A stretch of DNA of 64,000 nucleotides from Macrolepiota albuminosa (GCA_027475525.1 JAMWFC010000055.1:3001042-3065041); one strand, 5' to 3'; numbered from the stretch's first letter, positions 11,691 through 24,199 are shown. Notes: generated by a model not told the origin, from the letters alone. A program made the numbers and translations.

Positions 11691-12640
11691 AGAAAATAAC
11701 ACACAAGAACCAGGCTGGCTTCTTGAAAGGAAAGAGCATATTCAATCAAGTCAAAATGGTGAAACTAATGATTGTTTATGCTGAGGAAGCCTAAGAAGAG
11801 AGAGTGATTGTAGCACTTGATCAAGAAAAAGCCTATGACAAGATAAAACATAACTACCTTTGAAAAGTACTTGAGAAGTACAACTTACCAGAAAACTCCA
11901 TAAACATGGTAAAAGTGTTATATAAATTGCAGAGACCATTATCATAGTAAATGAAACAGCTAGCAGACTATTTGCAGTCATGAGAGGGGTGCAACAGGGA
12001 GATCCACTGTCCTGTCTCCTCTTCAACATTGCAATAGAATCCTTAGCAACAGCTCTGAGAAACTCAGACATAAGAGACTTCAGAATCTTAAGCCTACAAG
12101 AGAAACTAGTAACACTACTCTTTGCAGACAACAATATGGTTGTCCTCTCAAAAGAAGACAGCTTTGATGAACTAGAAGAGGTTTTAAAAAAGTGGTGTAA
12201 GGGATCAGGAGCAAAGTTTAACATAGAAAAGACTGAAGTAATATCAATTGGCCCAAAATTGTACAGCAGGAGAATGAGAGAAAGAGATGAGTCTATTCAG
12301 ATGACATAGGCAATCAAATTCCAAAGAAGATTAATATAGCAAAAGAAGAAGAGATAGTCTGTATCCTAAGCAGCTGTGTTAGAATAGTGCAACCAACCTC
12401 TAGGGACCAGCATTAGAAAAGGCAGAGAAAATGCTAAAACAATGGGGGAACTCAAATCTATTGATGAATGAATGCTGGCACATTATTAACATGTTTGTTG
12501 GAGGAATAACATTCTATTTTACTAAGGTACAAAGAATGCTAAAGCATGTGGAGGAGAGACTGGAAAAGATAATACAATGTAGTACTTGGTAGAAGTATTA
12601 CTTGATAGTTCTGGGGCTTGCTAGTATAGAATATGACCTT
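11691..12640 (+). pseudogene. LINE reverse transcriptase, 5' fragment
   Basis: Translation across three frames gives a non-LTR (LINE) reverse transcriptase: NQAGFLKGKSIFNQV, VIVALDQEKAYDKI, then GVQQGDPLSCLLFNIAIESL and LFADNNMVVLS, KWCKGSGAKFN. The catalytic FADD box reads FADN at 12121-12132 (GAC AAC). Several stops break the frame, including one where YLWKVLEKY is expected. The element continues after an inserted LTR-like sequence at about 13.66 kb. It once copied RNA at a nicked target site and is now inactive. Confidence 0.88.
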
Positions 12641-12909
12641 GAATTCACACTGATTTTGACGGTGAAAGAGATAATTATGATCTTGAATGCGTTTAATAAT
12701 TTTGCAAAACGCCGAGGTTTTGAGGAATTATAATATTGAATGAGAATAATAATATTCCCACAAGTCGAGGTTTCTTAACAAACTCCGGCCTAAGCAATTC
12801 ACTCCCTGGGAATCACCGAGCCTTTGCCTATCAATTGCCTGTCCATTCTCTACTAAACTTGGGCTATTTATACTGTTTTTCTGGTGCACAGACCACTATC
12901 TACATATGA

Positions 12910-13063
12910 CTCTTTGTCGGAAACTCTCCCACTTCCAGAACGTATTTGATAGTCCAATTTCCCTTTTGGGAGGCCTGTTTCAGTGCCTCTTTGTCGGAAA
13001 CTCTCCCACTTCCAGAACGTATTTGATAGTCCAATTTCCCTTTTGGGAGGCCTGTTTCAGTGC
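12910..13063. repeat. Perfect 77-bp tandem duplication
   Basis: Bases 12910-12986 and 12987-13063 are identical and abut. The unit begins CTCTTTGTCGGAAACTCTCC. The second family copy at 31.3-32.0 kb does not show such a doubling. Confidence 0.95.
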
Positions 13064-13220
13064 CACCTGTTCCACCATTCTTCCGGATGTTTCTGATTGC
13101 CGCTTCTCCATTTGCTTGAGCTCCATTTAGCCTGATCTAATTCATGGATCCTTCTTTCCTCTTTGAGCGCCTCCCTGCATCCTCTACTTCTTTCCTTTTC
13201 CCCTCCTTGTTGTCAAATCG

Positions 13221-13400
13221 AACATTGACTGATTTGACGATGAAATTGAGAATTATAATATTGAATGAATATAATAATTTCCCAATTTCATCCTATTCCG
13301 TCCATTGCCAAACATTGACTGATTTGATGATGAAATTGAGAATTATAATATCGAATGAATATAATAATTTCCCAATTTCATCCTGTTCCGTCCAATCCTG
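13221..13400. repeat. 90-bp imperfect direct repeat
   Basis: AACATTGACTGATTTGA starts at 13221 and again at 13311. The two units differ at a few sites, including GACGATG versus GATGATG. It is followed by a short doubling of TCCTGTTCCGTCCA. Confidence 0.85.
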
Positions 13401-13655
13401 TTCCGTCCATTACCAGCTTCCATGCTTTTCCTCTCCATGACAGTGGTTAGACTATTGTTGAGCTGATAGTTTGAGCCGGTTCCTGCCTGTTGTTCTGTAC
13501 TTTTCTGTGTATTTGTTGGGATGTTTTTGGAGATGGTTATTTGTTGAGACTGCTACCAGGAGGCTTACAGTTTTCAGCCCATATTTAAATGTTTATTTTG
13601 ACTTCTGGTGCATGGTGTGTCCCTGACTGCTGGTACAGCGTCGTATCAACAACAA

Positions 13656-15710
13656 TACATGTAGAATGAGAAGGCATCCATGGTGAAAATGGAGACCTTG
13701 TATCAGCCAATAAGAAGTGGCAGAAAGAACCTCCTTGACATAAAAAGTAGGAACAAAGCTATATACTTATCCTGGCTAAGAGATTATATGAAACTGAGAC
13801 AAGGGAGACTAGCCTGGACATTCATTGCAGATGAACTGATAAGATGAAATGTAAGAACAACAGATAAAGTAAAAGATCTACTGGAGGGCCAAAATCAAAT
13901 ACTGCAGACTTGGAAGGCTAAAATGAGAAGAATGTCAACCCTCCCAAAAGACATCAAGAAGATGCTAAAAACAGGGAAGAGAAATGGAGTGAAAGTATGG
14001 AACAAGAACCTGTCTAATAAAGCAAAAATAGAGATGCCAATATGGCACTACCTGGGCCTGTCAGCATGTGAGAGGAAAGAGGACAGCACAAGAAGAGGGA
14101 AACATCCAAGAAAAACCTATAGTGTAATAACTGTGGGCAACACATGTAAAATAGTGACCAGACTGTTTGGCAGGAACCACAAACACAACACTTTCTGCAA
14201 GTGTGGCTTCTGCCAGGCAGATGTGGCACAACTCCTGAAACTTGCACAATTTTCATTGGGCATCAGCTGATGAAGCTAGATCTAAAATAGAGACTAGGAG
14301 CTGAACACCTGGACAAGAAGAGAGAAATTGAACTAAATGATAGCAAAGTCAAGTATCTGGATGAGACTAAAGTTAAGCACATCAGAGATGCTATTTGGAT
14401 ATTCATGGACAACAACAACTCAGACATCCAATTAGCAGTCAGGATGGACCCAATATAGAGACCACATAACCTGACAACCATATATATTGATGGCTTGTGT
14501 AATAAAAATGATGAAAAGGACACAAAGACAAGAAGTGGAGTTTGGTTCAAAAAAAAATGAGAGAAACATCAGTGCCAATGTACTAGGCCAACACAATCAA
14601 ACCAAACAAGGAAGATCTATGCCATTCAACAAGCAGCAGCTTCAGTAAAAGAGGAAATATTACACATTAAAAGTGACTTTAAATATGCCATAAAAGGCCT
14701 GACAAAACACCTGAATAAGTGGGACAACATAGGTTGGATAGGTGTGAGAAACAGCTTGAGACTGAAGTATGCAAGAAATGAGATAGAAAAAAGAATGGGC
14801 CCAACCTGGTTTGAGTGAGTTAAAGGGCACAGTGGTAAAGAAGGCAATGAAAAAGCTGACAAACTGATAAAAAAAAGAGGCAAGAAAACTAAAAATGATG
14901 CAACCAGATGATGTTTTTGGGGCTGGAAGATAAAAGTACAGGGCCAAGCTAATAATGGCTTCACAGTCACTCCTGTATAATAGCATCTGTAAAAAAACCT
15001 CTCAGAACCTGCCAGAAAGACAAAAAACAAAAGAAAACCTAAATATGATAAGAATAGCAATAAATACAATGACAAAGTCAAAGGTATCAAATAAAAGAAT
15101 CTGAACAGCTATATACCAACTGGACTTCATCTGAATAATCAGAAAATTCCTGTAGAAAGGCATTTATGGCATCTACAGAGTTGGCAGGTACTGGACAAAT
15201 ATATCAGGCTATAAAAAAAGAGCATTTTGCTCAAAGTGCAAATATGACAACTCAATAAAACACATACTGCTGCATTGCAAGTCCTCAGGACAAAAAAAAG
15301 TGTGGGAAATAGTTGGCAAATAGTGGGAAATGACAGGTTTGCTATGTTACAAACTCAGCCTAGGGAGGATATTAGGCTGTGGAACAATAAGATGGAAAAG
15401 CCAGAATGGAAGGATGAAGAAAAAAAATCTAAGCTGTACAGGCTGATGATTACAGAAGTGGCAACAGCAATCTAGACAATGAGATGTAAATGAGTGATAA
15501 GCAATAGAAACAGACAAGACATCAACTTGACAGAAGGCTCAATCACCAAATATATGATAGAAGAACTGAATGGAAGACTGGCCCTTGATAGACTATTAAC
15601 AAGAAAGGCTAAAGAGACAAAGAAAAAAGTAGATCAAAGGCTGGTGATTGAGATGTAGAAATGCCTGCTGCAAGATAAGAGCAACTTATCAAGAGACTGG
15701 CCTCAGAGAG
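13656..15710 (+). pseudogene. LINE 3' part: thumb, RNase H and zinc-knuckle tail
   Basis: This continues the LINE after the insert. LLDIKSRNKAIYLSWLRDY, then LQTWKAKMRRMSTLPKDIK (about 13910-13965), then an RNase H domain: IYIDGLCNKN, SGVWF, KIYAIQQAAASV, SDFKYAIKGLTKHL and VKGHSGKEGNEKADKL. The tail has a CSKCKYDNSIKHILLHC zinc-binding motif (about 15230-15280). Multiple TAG/TGA codons interrupt the frames. The order RT - RNase H - CCHC tail fits fungal LINEs with an RNase H. CpG is almost absent. Confidence 0.88.
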
Positions 15711-15956
15711 CTGAGGTTTTAGTAGGTATACATGACCCAAACCCCTGAAAGGCCAGACACCTACCCAATGGATAACACAGACTTCTATACTACTTCACAC
15801 TAGGAGTGTGCATAAAGCATTTTCTCAGAGTAGATGCTGAAAGTAAATAAGATATCTACTTAATAGCAGGCAAGATAAACTGGCCCCATAAAGGGCACTG
15901 TTGTTAGTTGTTGTTAGTTGTTGAATGCTATTTAGAAGATAACACTCCTCCAAAAA

Positions 15957-17227
15957 ATGAATCAAACAAAATATTCAATTATTGGAGCAGTTTTTTGACC
16001 CACTCTAATTTATTCTAATTTTCATATCTAGTACTTGATATGGCCTCTATTTGCCTTTATAACTGCTTTGATCCTTTTAGGCATGTGCTCTATGAGGCTT
16101 TGGCATACCTCTGGTGGTATTTTATTGCACTCTTTGACCACTTTCTCCCATAACTCATGCACTCCTTTAGAGGGAACCTCATACTCTAAAAGTTTGCATT
16201 TGATGTAAACTCAGAGGTGTTAGATGGGATTGAGGTCAGGGAATTGGGCAGGCCAAGATATCACAATGATGTTGTTATCAGAAAACTAGGTTGTTGCCTG
16301 TTGGGAGGTGTGTTTTGAGTCATTGTCTTGCTGAAAATAATGTGCTTCCTCTTCTATTTCCAACTTCTCAAAGCTTTCCACTACTTCCTCAACCAAAATC
16401 TTAAAATACTGTGTGGCATCCATCTTCCCCTGAACTTTTATAAGCTTCTTCACTCCATTCCAACCCATGCAGCCTCATACTATAAAATTATTTCCTCCTC
16501 TATGCTTGACAGTTGACATAGTAGTATAGTCAGATAGTAGTTCTTCTGAAATTTTCCATACATATACCTTCCTATCTGATTCAACCTGATTAATCTTTGT
16601 CTCATCACTCCACAAAACTCTCTTCTAATCCTCCACTGTCCAGTTTCCATGATATTGAGCAAACTTGAGCTAGTTTATACAATAAGCAGCCTTGAACATA
16701 AGAACTTTCTTCTCTGTTGCTGAGCAAAAACCTGCCTCCTTCAATGTATTTCTGATTATCTGAGGATTAACAGGATTGGAGATGATAGAATTAATAAACT
16801 GTGTGGCTTGAACAGCATTATCCAGCTTTTTGACAAATAATAGACTATTTGTCATGTGCTATAAGCTTAAAAGGATGACCTTCAGGATAATTCTCTTTGT
16901 TGCTCTCCAGTTCTTTGCTGATTCTCTCTACAGTGCCCTCTTCCAGGCCAGTTTTTGCTGAATTTGATGCTGAAATTACCCCTTGTTGAGGAAAAAAGCA
17001 ATAGAAGAGTGATTGGCAGCAGAAATAGATTACATGATAGTGATAGAGTGTTAAGAATGATTGACTAAAGTTGAACATGTCAAATTAGTCCAAATAAGGT
17101 CACATAACATTGTTTCTACCTCCCATAAGGTGTCTCCATCTTCTACTGCTGAAAAGTGTAGAGAAAATACAAAAATTAAAGTGAGTCAAAAAACTGCCTC
17201 AATGATTGAATATTTTGTTTGATTTAT
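15957..17227 (-). mobile_element. Tc1/mariner-like element with ~50-bp TIRs
   Basis: Terminal inverted repeats are visible. The left end (15957-16012) reads AATCAAACAAAATATTCAAT then GCAGTTTTTTGAC; the right end (17171-17227) is its reverse complement with few changes. The element is about 1.27 kb and encodes a transposase on the minus strand. It sits in the CpG-poor compartment. Confidence 0.85.
16040..17000 (-). pseudogene. Tc1/mariner DD34E transposase, degraded
   Basis: In order on the minus strand: RISKELESNKENYPEGHPFK (helix-turn-helix end), NAVQATQFINSIISNPVNPQ, a region where WSDETKINRIGSDGKVY-like sequence is broken, MGWNGVKKLIKVQGKMDA, YFQQDNDSKHTS (second catalytic Asp), then WPAQFPDLNPI followed by TAA where the catalytic Glu is expected. 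Ends near GVHELWEKVVKECNKIPPEV. Stops and frame changes make it inactive. Family assignment is strong. Confidence 0.87.
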
Positions 17228-18794
17228 TGATAAGCAAGTTCTTGTCCAAAATACATCATCCATACATCATTATAAAGCCAGGATGCAGTTGTATGTCATG
17301 TAACTTTTCATCATTGTTTTGCTTAAGTAATTGTTGCACACCATGTGAAATTTCCCAAAAAGGCCAAACATTGGGGCAGTTTTTTGAGCCAGTTGATGAC
17401 ACCCAAAAGTTGATTAGGAGCAGACACAGTTTACAGCTACTGACCAGGGAATATGCATTGGATATGCTAAATATTTGAGAAAGTCCTGGGCAGGTCCTAG
17501 AGAACAAGTCAGCAACAAGTTGAATGGCAAAATTTGGTGAAAGTCAGGAAGGAAAGTCAGTAAGAGATATGCAGTAAGAAAAATATCTAATGATAAAGTG
17601 CATCTAAAAGAAGGAGGAAGCAGATATGAGTAAGTTGTAGCAAGGAGTGCAGCAAGAGAACTAGAGGCTTAGCAATAACTAAGTGCCATTGGTGCAAAGC
17701 ACATAGATTCTGTAAATATAACTGTGGCAAGCAAGCTAGAAGTGTTCAGACAATTGGCAACTTTGAACTAAGTCAGCACAAAAAAAATCTGAACTGCAAG
17801 GTAAACTGAGCAGAAATGGGGTCTGAACTGAGTACTCTGTTCTGTTTCTCTGACTAATAACAATGATAAGTATTTATAGTAAAAATGAGTTCACCATCAC
17901 TAAGCAGCTAAGTATCATCAAAAAGCAGTGAACTGTAAGGAATGTAAGTGAATGCCATGTATTAAATTAAATAATAAGAAGATAACAAGAATGCTGTTTG
18001 TCTAAAATGAGAAAGGGCACCAAGATAAAATACCAAGCTGTGTGTCATAGGGAAATGCCATCATTCCAAGTTGTAAGTGCTGCCACTGGCTAGCTGTACC
18101 ATGTGCTGATTGAATGATGCTATCTGTCAATACTTGTCAATAGTGTGATGTTAGTCCAGCTGCTGCTGGCATTATCACTGATCAGATCCATCACTTGCCA
18201 TGCATGGCTGTTGGGTATGGCCTAAAATGGGTAAATCACACATGCTAAGTTTGAAATAAGTACACCAAGATGTCCAGAGCTGATGCCAAGCCTGCTGTTG
18301 ATGTGCCTAGCCTGTGTGAGGTCCTATCACAATGTAAATAAATGCCATGAATTAAACTATCTACAATCATGCTGTCTGTCTGAGTCAGCAGAGATGCTAA
18401 GCAATATCAGATGCTAAGATAAAACTCTCAGCTATCTGTCATAAAAATCCCTAATCATTCTATCTTGTAAGGGCTGCCACCAGCTAAGAGCATTATTCTG
18501 GATTGACTAATGCTAAGTGTCTATGTGTATCCATGAGGTATGGGTGGCAAGAGGCTGTGCCATCAGATGAGGTGTGGCAAGGTGTCAACAAAGGTGCTAA
18601 GAATAGATGATGCCATAGAAAGTGGTCCTGGACTAATTAAGGGCTTTAGCTGCAAGTTATTAGTGTAAAAATATGCAAAAATTAGCTCCTGGAGCACTAA
18701 AACATGCAACTCCTGGTGGTACCAAAGTGCTAATGTGAAGTGCTTGTATTGGCACTATCCACAGACATCTATAATGAGTGCTCATCAATGCAGT
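17228..18794. repeat. Gene-free repeat debris
   Basis: No gene seen. A Tc1-type terminal motif (GGCAGTTTTTTGAGCCAGTT) lies at about 17371-17390. Bases 17940-18320 and, more loosely, 18330-18500 are two related units. The first is clearly homologous to 47850-48130 (shared GATGCCAAGCCTGCTGTTGA and GTGTGCTAAGTTTG-type blocks, same orientation). Almost no CpG. Confidence 0.6.
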
Positions 18795-18955
18795 ATTAAA
18801 GGGCCCACACTTGTCTGAATGATAGCTAAAGAACCAGAGCACCTTAAAGGCTAAAAGTAATACTAATAAATAGTTTTGAAAGAATAGAAAAAGTAAAGTG
18901 AGAGAATGACAGAAAAAATAAGAAAATCAATGAAAAGAGAGTGAAGAAATACAGT
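18795..18955 (-). mobile_element. LTR fragment (family 1, copy B)
   Basis: On the minus strand this matches the U3 part of the family-1 LTR up to the GGGCCC box and lacks everything beyond. Its orientation matches the Ty3 element whose 5' LTR is at 25.1-25.6 kb, so it may be the remnant 3' LTR. Confidence 0.65.
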
Positions 18956-18973
18956 GGCTCAAAAAACTGTCTC

Positions 18974-19798
18974 TGTTAGGTTCTGCTGATGATGGGGGCT
19001 TTTAATGGCAAGCAGGTCCTTACTAGGCAGACTCAACGTCTACAGAGTATCTCCAGGCAACAGAGAGGCGAGTTCTGGAGTTTTGGATGAGGCATGAGAG
19101 TGCTCTGGAAAATACATGGGGCACTAGGGTTCAGGGATATAATGGAGCAGGATTCCAGGCTAAGTCTGGGGTACAGCAGAGGGAGAAAGGGAGCTGGATA
19201 AGGTGAAGAGACAATGAGGAAGTGATTGGGGAAAGAGACTGAGACCAAAAGATGGAAAGAAGATTGAAGTGAGACTTAGTGGACTAAGAGACTTGTGAAA
19301 GTAAGAAAATAGATTGGACAAGTAATATGAGATAGACAGAGGAGTATAGAGGCAGAAGTTATAGCAATATCAAGACTACCTGTATTGAGTCGCTGGCTAT
19401 GGGTTAAGTATCTACTACAGATAAGGTCTAGGCCATCCAGGTGAGCTCCAGGATCATACTCCATGCAGTCAGTCCTGTGCAGTGTATTGCTCAGCCATGA
19501 GTTCTGTGTGATGTATAGTCCAGATACAAGTGTGGTGTCAGAAGAATTGGGTGGGGCCCATTGGTTGGGTTGTCTGGCTATGAGTCCTGTGCAGTATATA
19601 GTCTAGATATGGGTTTGATGCCAGGAGAACAGATTGGGGCCCATCAACTAGGCAGAATCACATGCTGGGGTAGCTCAGGGGAGTTTGGGGCTCAAGGGCA
19701 GGTGCTGGGAGAGCTCAGGAGAGTTTGAGGCTCAAGGGCAGGTGCTGGGGGGTGTTTGGGGTTGGTGTTTGGGTGGTGCTGTGTTGGGGGTTATGACA
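18974..19798 (+). mobile_element. Solo LTR (family 3) inserted in a Tc1 TIR
   Basis: Starts TGTTAGGTTCTGC and ends TTATGACA. Flanks are GTCTC (18969-18973) and GTTTC (19799-19803), a 5-bp target duplication with one C/T difference. Removing it rejoins GGCTCAAAAAACTG to AATGTTTCATAC-like sequence, a Tc1-type terminal repeat. A related LTR start (TGTCAGGTTCCGC) occurs at 48453. Confidence 0.72.
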
Positions 19799-19969
19799 GT
19801 TTCAATGTTTCATACTTTTTGAAAGATGATATTGGCACATGAGATGGGAAGTATCTAAAATCTTGATTAAGTCATGTAAAATACTATGGCATTATAGCTA
19901 CAAAATGAACCTAGGCTTATGTAATTTGAAACAAAAATGATGGAGCAATGGCCATCTTAAAATATTTAC

Positions 19970-20283
19970 TTATTGGGACAGTTTTTTGAGCATCTTTAAT
20001 TTTAGTATCTAGTACTTTGTATGTCCTCTATTTGCCTTGATAATTACTTGAATCCTTCTAGGCATGCTTTCTAGTAGTTTTTGGCATACCTCTGGTGGTA
20101 TTTTATCCCACTTTTTTGCAACCCTCTTCCATAATTCATGCACATCATGAGGAGGTGTTTCATACTGTCTAAGTTGCTCCTTGAGATACTCCCAAAGATG
20201 TTCAATAGGGTTGAGATAAGGAGATTGGGCTGGCCATCAAATAACATCAAAGTTGTTGTCCTCAAACCACTTGGAGTTTTATT
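19970..20283 (-). mobile_element. Tc1/mariner 3' fragment inside Ty3 integrase
   Basis: On the minus strand it encodes the C-terminal Tc1 transposase region (PPEVCQK-like segment, SPYLNPIEHL-like segment), then the terminal motif GGGACAGTTTTTTGAGC near 19975. At its 20283 side the Ty3 integrase frame stops after SERSNKT. It is similar to, but not the same copy as, 15957-17227. Confidence 0.75.
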
Positions 20284-22090
20284 AGACCTCTCACTTACTC
20301 TATCTGTTTCTGGATGATATGCTATCAACATCTTCAGTTTGATGCCTATCAACTTCATTAGATGTTTCCAAAAATGCAACACAAACAATTTATCCTAGTC
20401 TGACATGATTTCAAGTGGCAGACTATTCTCACAAAACCAGTGTTTAAAAAAGAGTTCAACAAGTTGAGGAGCTGTAAGGTCTGTCTTTGTAAGAATAATC
20501 CTAACATTTGAGTGCAGTCTGTTGATAATAGTTAATATACAATTGTAACTATCATCTTCCAGCAGCAGACCAACAAAATCCATTGCTATGAAGTCACTCT
20601 TGCCATCTGAGACAGGCAAAGAATGCAATGGATCCATAAGTTTCACAGAAGGAGATTTATAATGTTGACATTCTGGGCAACCTGGCATATATCCTTTCTC
20701 AAGATTGCGACATATTTTTTGCCAATAATATGACCATCTCAATGCATTGTATGCCTTTTTAAACCCAAAATAACCTAATAAATCATGTGCTATTCAAAAA
20801 ATGTGCTTACATATATCCCTTACTTATGGTATTAACAATCAGGAACCCAAAAACCAAAGACTATTGCATTTTACCAAGGAATCCATGCCATGGGCAGCTG
20901 ACACTAAATTCTAATACCAAAGGTTGGTCTTATATCCCTCTTTCAACATGTTGACCATGTTCTTATTTACTGTAACAGATGAAGATGATATTATTACACC
21001 AATCAGCTTGCTTTCCATCTTTCATGTGCAAGTGCAAATGTGCAAGCAAACGGTGACTTTGCACTTACTGATAATATTACACCAATATATTTTAAGATAG
21101 AATTGTTGTTATGCATGAATTCTGACAATATATGCACAGTTTTAACTGCTAGAGTTGTGTCTGGAAAGTTATATGGCAACTGCAAGAGCACATCAGCAAC
21201 TGTATTATTCTCCCCTTTTACATACACTATTTTGCAATCAAACTGTGATAGGAATTCTATCCACCTGGCTTATCACCAGGAAAGATCTCATTGGGTATTA
21301 AAATTCAACAAGGTCTTATAGTCTGTGAAAATTACAAATTGTGTTTCAAACAAATCTGCATACCATTTCTTTAATGCTTGCACAATTGCAAGCAGTTCTT
21401 TTTCATGTATAGGATAATTTAATCCTGCTCCTTTGAATGTTTGACTTTCAAAGGCTACAGGACATGCAGTAGCCCATGTTGTATCAAAGAACAAAACTGC
21501 TCTTGAACAAAAATCACTAGTATCAGTGGTGACAAAGATGGTCTTTGTTTGGTCTTTATAGTCTATTATAGTTAAACAATTATGTTCCACTACCAACTCT
21601 TTTATTGCATTAAATGTCTATTGATGTTTTCATGACCAAGTCATGAAATCTGCATTACATTCATATGTGGTTAGTCTGTAAAGAATCCCTGTATATTCAG
21701 CAAGTTTTGAGAAAAAGGCAGAAATGTATCTCACAAAACCCAGAAATAAACAAATGTCTCTTGCAGAACAGGGAGTCAGCCATGTCAGTATACGTTCAAC
21801 TTTCTTTGTATTTTTTTCAGAAATATGGTGCCCAAGAAATTCAATGCTCATTTGATACAAATGAGACTTCTTTATATTCACAAACATTTGAGCATCTTGC
21901 AATGCTTGCAACACTTGCCAAATATTTGCATAGTGTTTATCCACTATTTTTGACCAAATCACTATGTTGTCAAGATATAAGTGACAGAACTTTTCAATAT
22001 ATTCATGAAGAGCCACTGTCACTCTTCATTGTTATATTGTAGATACATTTTATAACTCCATTGACATTACTAATCATTTATATAATCCAT
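20284..22090 (-). pseudogene. Ty3-type pol: RT C-half, RNase H, integrase
   Basis: Minus-strand frames in pol order: RT C-half (21630-22022), where the catalytic box reads YLDN (GAC AAC, 21966-21971) instead of YLDD and GHHISEKNTKKVERI follows. RNase H (21288-21596) has TTDTSDFCSRAVLFF and YPIHEKELLAIVQALKKW. Integrase (20071-20742) has the CPECQ zinc part, MDFVGLLLEDDSYNCILTI, LPLEIMSD and YHPETDRVSERSNKT. Frames are broken by stops, one just after LEIMSD. The catalytic order fits Ty3 (metavirid-type) fungal retrotransposons. Inactive. Confidence 0.9.
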
Positions 22091-22104
22091 ACAGTGATAG
22101 GCTT

Positions 22105-24195
22105 CTACTTGGACTGAGCACATCAAGGGACATTATAAGTCAACTGACATTTGACATACTGGAGACTCTAGCAACCAGTTTGGGTACAGAGCAGCCCTAG
22201 CTCTGTCGCCCTATTGCAGGACTTATCTATTTACCCTAATCACTAGTTACCAGTCCTTCAGCACACTCCATTCATCTATTTTAAGGACCAAGGAGGCTCA
22301 AAATGCATAGTGCTAACACAACGATGGGAGGTAGACTCTGACCAAACCCCAATCACTTTCAGAAGGGGTCAGCAGTAGGCCCTGCCATTTGACAAGGCAC
22401 CTCAATCAGAAGTCTAAAAGAATCAATGACAGTGCACAGGATATAGTTAAACCTGACATCTGGACCTGTCAGAAATTGATACAATGAGTAGCGCTGACAT
22501 TAGTGCTCACGGCGTCTGTTGAAAATTTTCTGACCATACCCTGGAACAGCCTGGCCAATCAGAATTATATTAAGAATGAGCAGACCCATATAATTCTAAG
22601 TCAATTTAGAGTCACTGTTGGTTGCTGTGGGTCATAATGCCATTGGTTGCCATTATTCATGTGCTACAGGTCACTATTGACAGGTTACTGTTAGAGGAAA
22701 CTACAAGGAGAGGCGCTAAGAGGTAGCGCCACAGATGGACTTATCTTAGAAAACACAGTAGCGCATAGTATATAAGATAGCTACTTCACATGTACATAAT
22801 AACAAATTGTGCTAGCTCTGCCTGACCTCATTACCAAGTTGGGTGCTAGCTTCATCTATCTTGTCTTTATTGTTTACAGTGCCACCTATAGGCACATTAC
22901 ACTGATGACGCCAACTGTGGTTGGATGCGCTGGATGTATACGCAGTACAACACCGTCTCCAGCGCTTGGCATGTGTAGTTGTAAGGAGTCCTGACAGGGT
23001 CTCAGTGTGCTCGAGCAGAGGTGATAGAACAATGTGCTAGATTATAGTGCCTTGGGTGCTACCTGGCAGACGGTAAGTGTCGTAGCTTAAACAAGATATA
23101 GAAGAAAAAATGAGTAGCGCAGCATATTAGGCCCATAAGTGGCACCGTAAATGACAAAGATGAGATAGACAAGGCTAGCACCTGACTTAGTGACAAAGTC
23201 AGAGAAAGCTAGCACGATTTGAACCCTAAGTGTAACTGGGTGCTTAAGAGGTTACAATTTGTTGTTATATACATGCCAAATAGCTATTTTATATACTATG
23301 TGCTACCGTGTTTGCCAAGATAAAAGTCCATCTGCGGCGCTACCTTCTAGCGCTTCTCCTCGTAGTTTCCTCTAACAGTGACCTGTCAACGGTGACCTTT
23401 TGCACATGGATGACAGCAACCAACAGCATTATGACCCATGGTGACCAGCATCGACTCTATATTGACTTAGAATTATACGAGTCTGCTCACTTTTACTATA
23501 ACTCCGATTGGCCAGGCTGTTCTGGGGTATGGTTAGAAAATTCTTGACAGATGCCATGAGCGCTAATGTCAGCGCTACTTATTGTACCAGTTTCTGACAG
23601 GTCCAGATGTCAGATTTAAGTATATTCTGTGCTGCCATCATTGATCCTTTTAGACTTCTGATTGAAGTGCCTCGTCAAATGGCAGCGCCTGCTGCTGGCT
23701 CCTTCTGAAAGTGATCAGAGTTTGGTTAGAGTCCTCTCCCACCATCGTGTTAGCGCTATACATTCTGAGCCTCCTTTGTCCTTAGAATAGATGAATGGAG
23801 TATGCTGAAGGCCTGGTGGTTGGCAATTAGGGTAAATAAATAAGTCCTGTAGTAGAGTGCCAGAGCTAGGGCTGCTCTATATTCCAAACTGGTTGCTAGA
23901 GTCTTCAGTACGTCAAGTGTTGGTTGGCCTATAATGTTCCTTGATGTGCTCAGTCCAAGTAGAAGCCTATCAACGCTGTGCTACTCATCTTCTTCTCTTT
24001 ATTTTTGCTTAAACTATGGCGCTTACTGTTTGCTAGGTAGCACCCAAGGTGCTATCATCTAGCACATTGTTCTATCACATCTGCTCAAGCACACTCGGAC
24101 CCTGTCAAGACTTCTCACAACCCTGCATGCCAGGCACTGGAGATGGTGTTGTACTGCATATACATCCAGCGCACTCAACCACAGTTGGCATCATT
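22105..24195. repeat. Large inverted-repeat insertion within Ty3 RT
   Basis: Two diverged arms, about 22105-23100 and 23170-24195, are related in inverse orientation: AGGCTTCTACTTGGACTGAG near 22108 versus its reverse complement near 23945. The arms also share a GATAGAACAATGTGCTAGA block, but its order differs between arms (after the arm on the left; outside it on the right). The sequence is rich in AGCGC/GCGCT. No protein recognised. It separates the Ty3 RT N-part (24.2-24.4 kb) from its C-part (22.0 kb). A short third copy lies at 29624-29650. Could be a fold-back or composite LTR insertion. Confidence 0.72.
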
Positions 24196-24199
24196 AACA

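Larger units (their letters stand above)
12640..13655 (-). mobile_element. LTR-like insert (family 2, copy 1) splitting the LINE
   Basis: About 1 kb of noncoding sequence interrupts the LINE. It is homologous, in reverse orientation, to 31347-31990. On the minus strand it starts near TGTTGATACGACG and carries AGTATAAATAG (TATA-like). It keeps more CpG than the other copy. It contains a perfect 77-bp duplication (12910-13063) and a 90-bp direct repeat. The exact far end and target duplication were not found. Confidence 0.7.
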
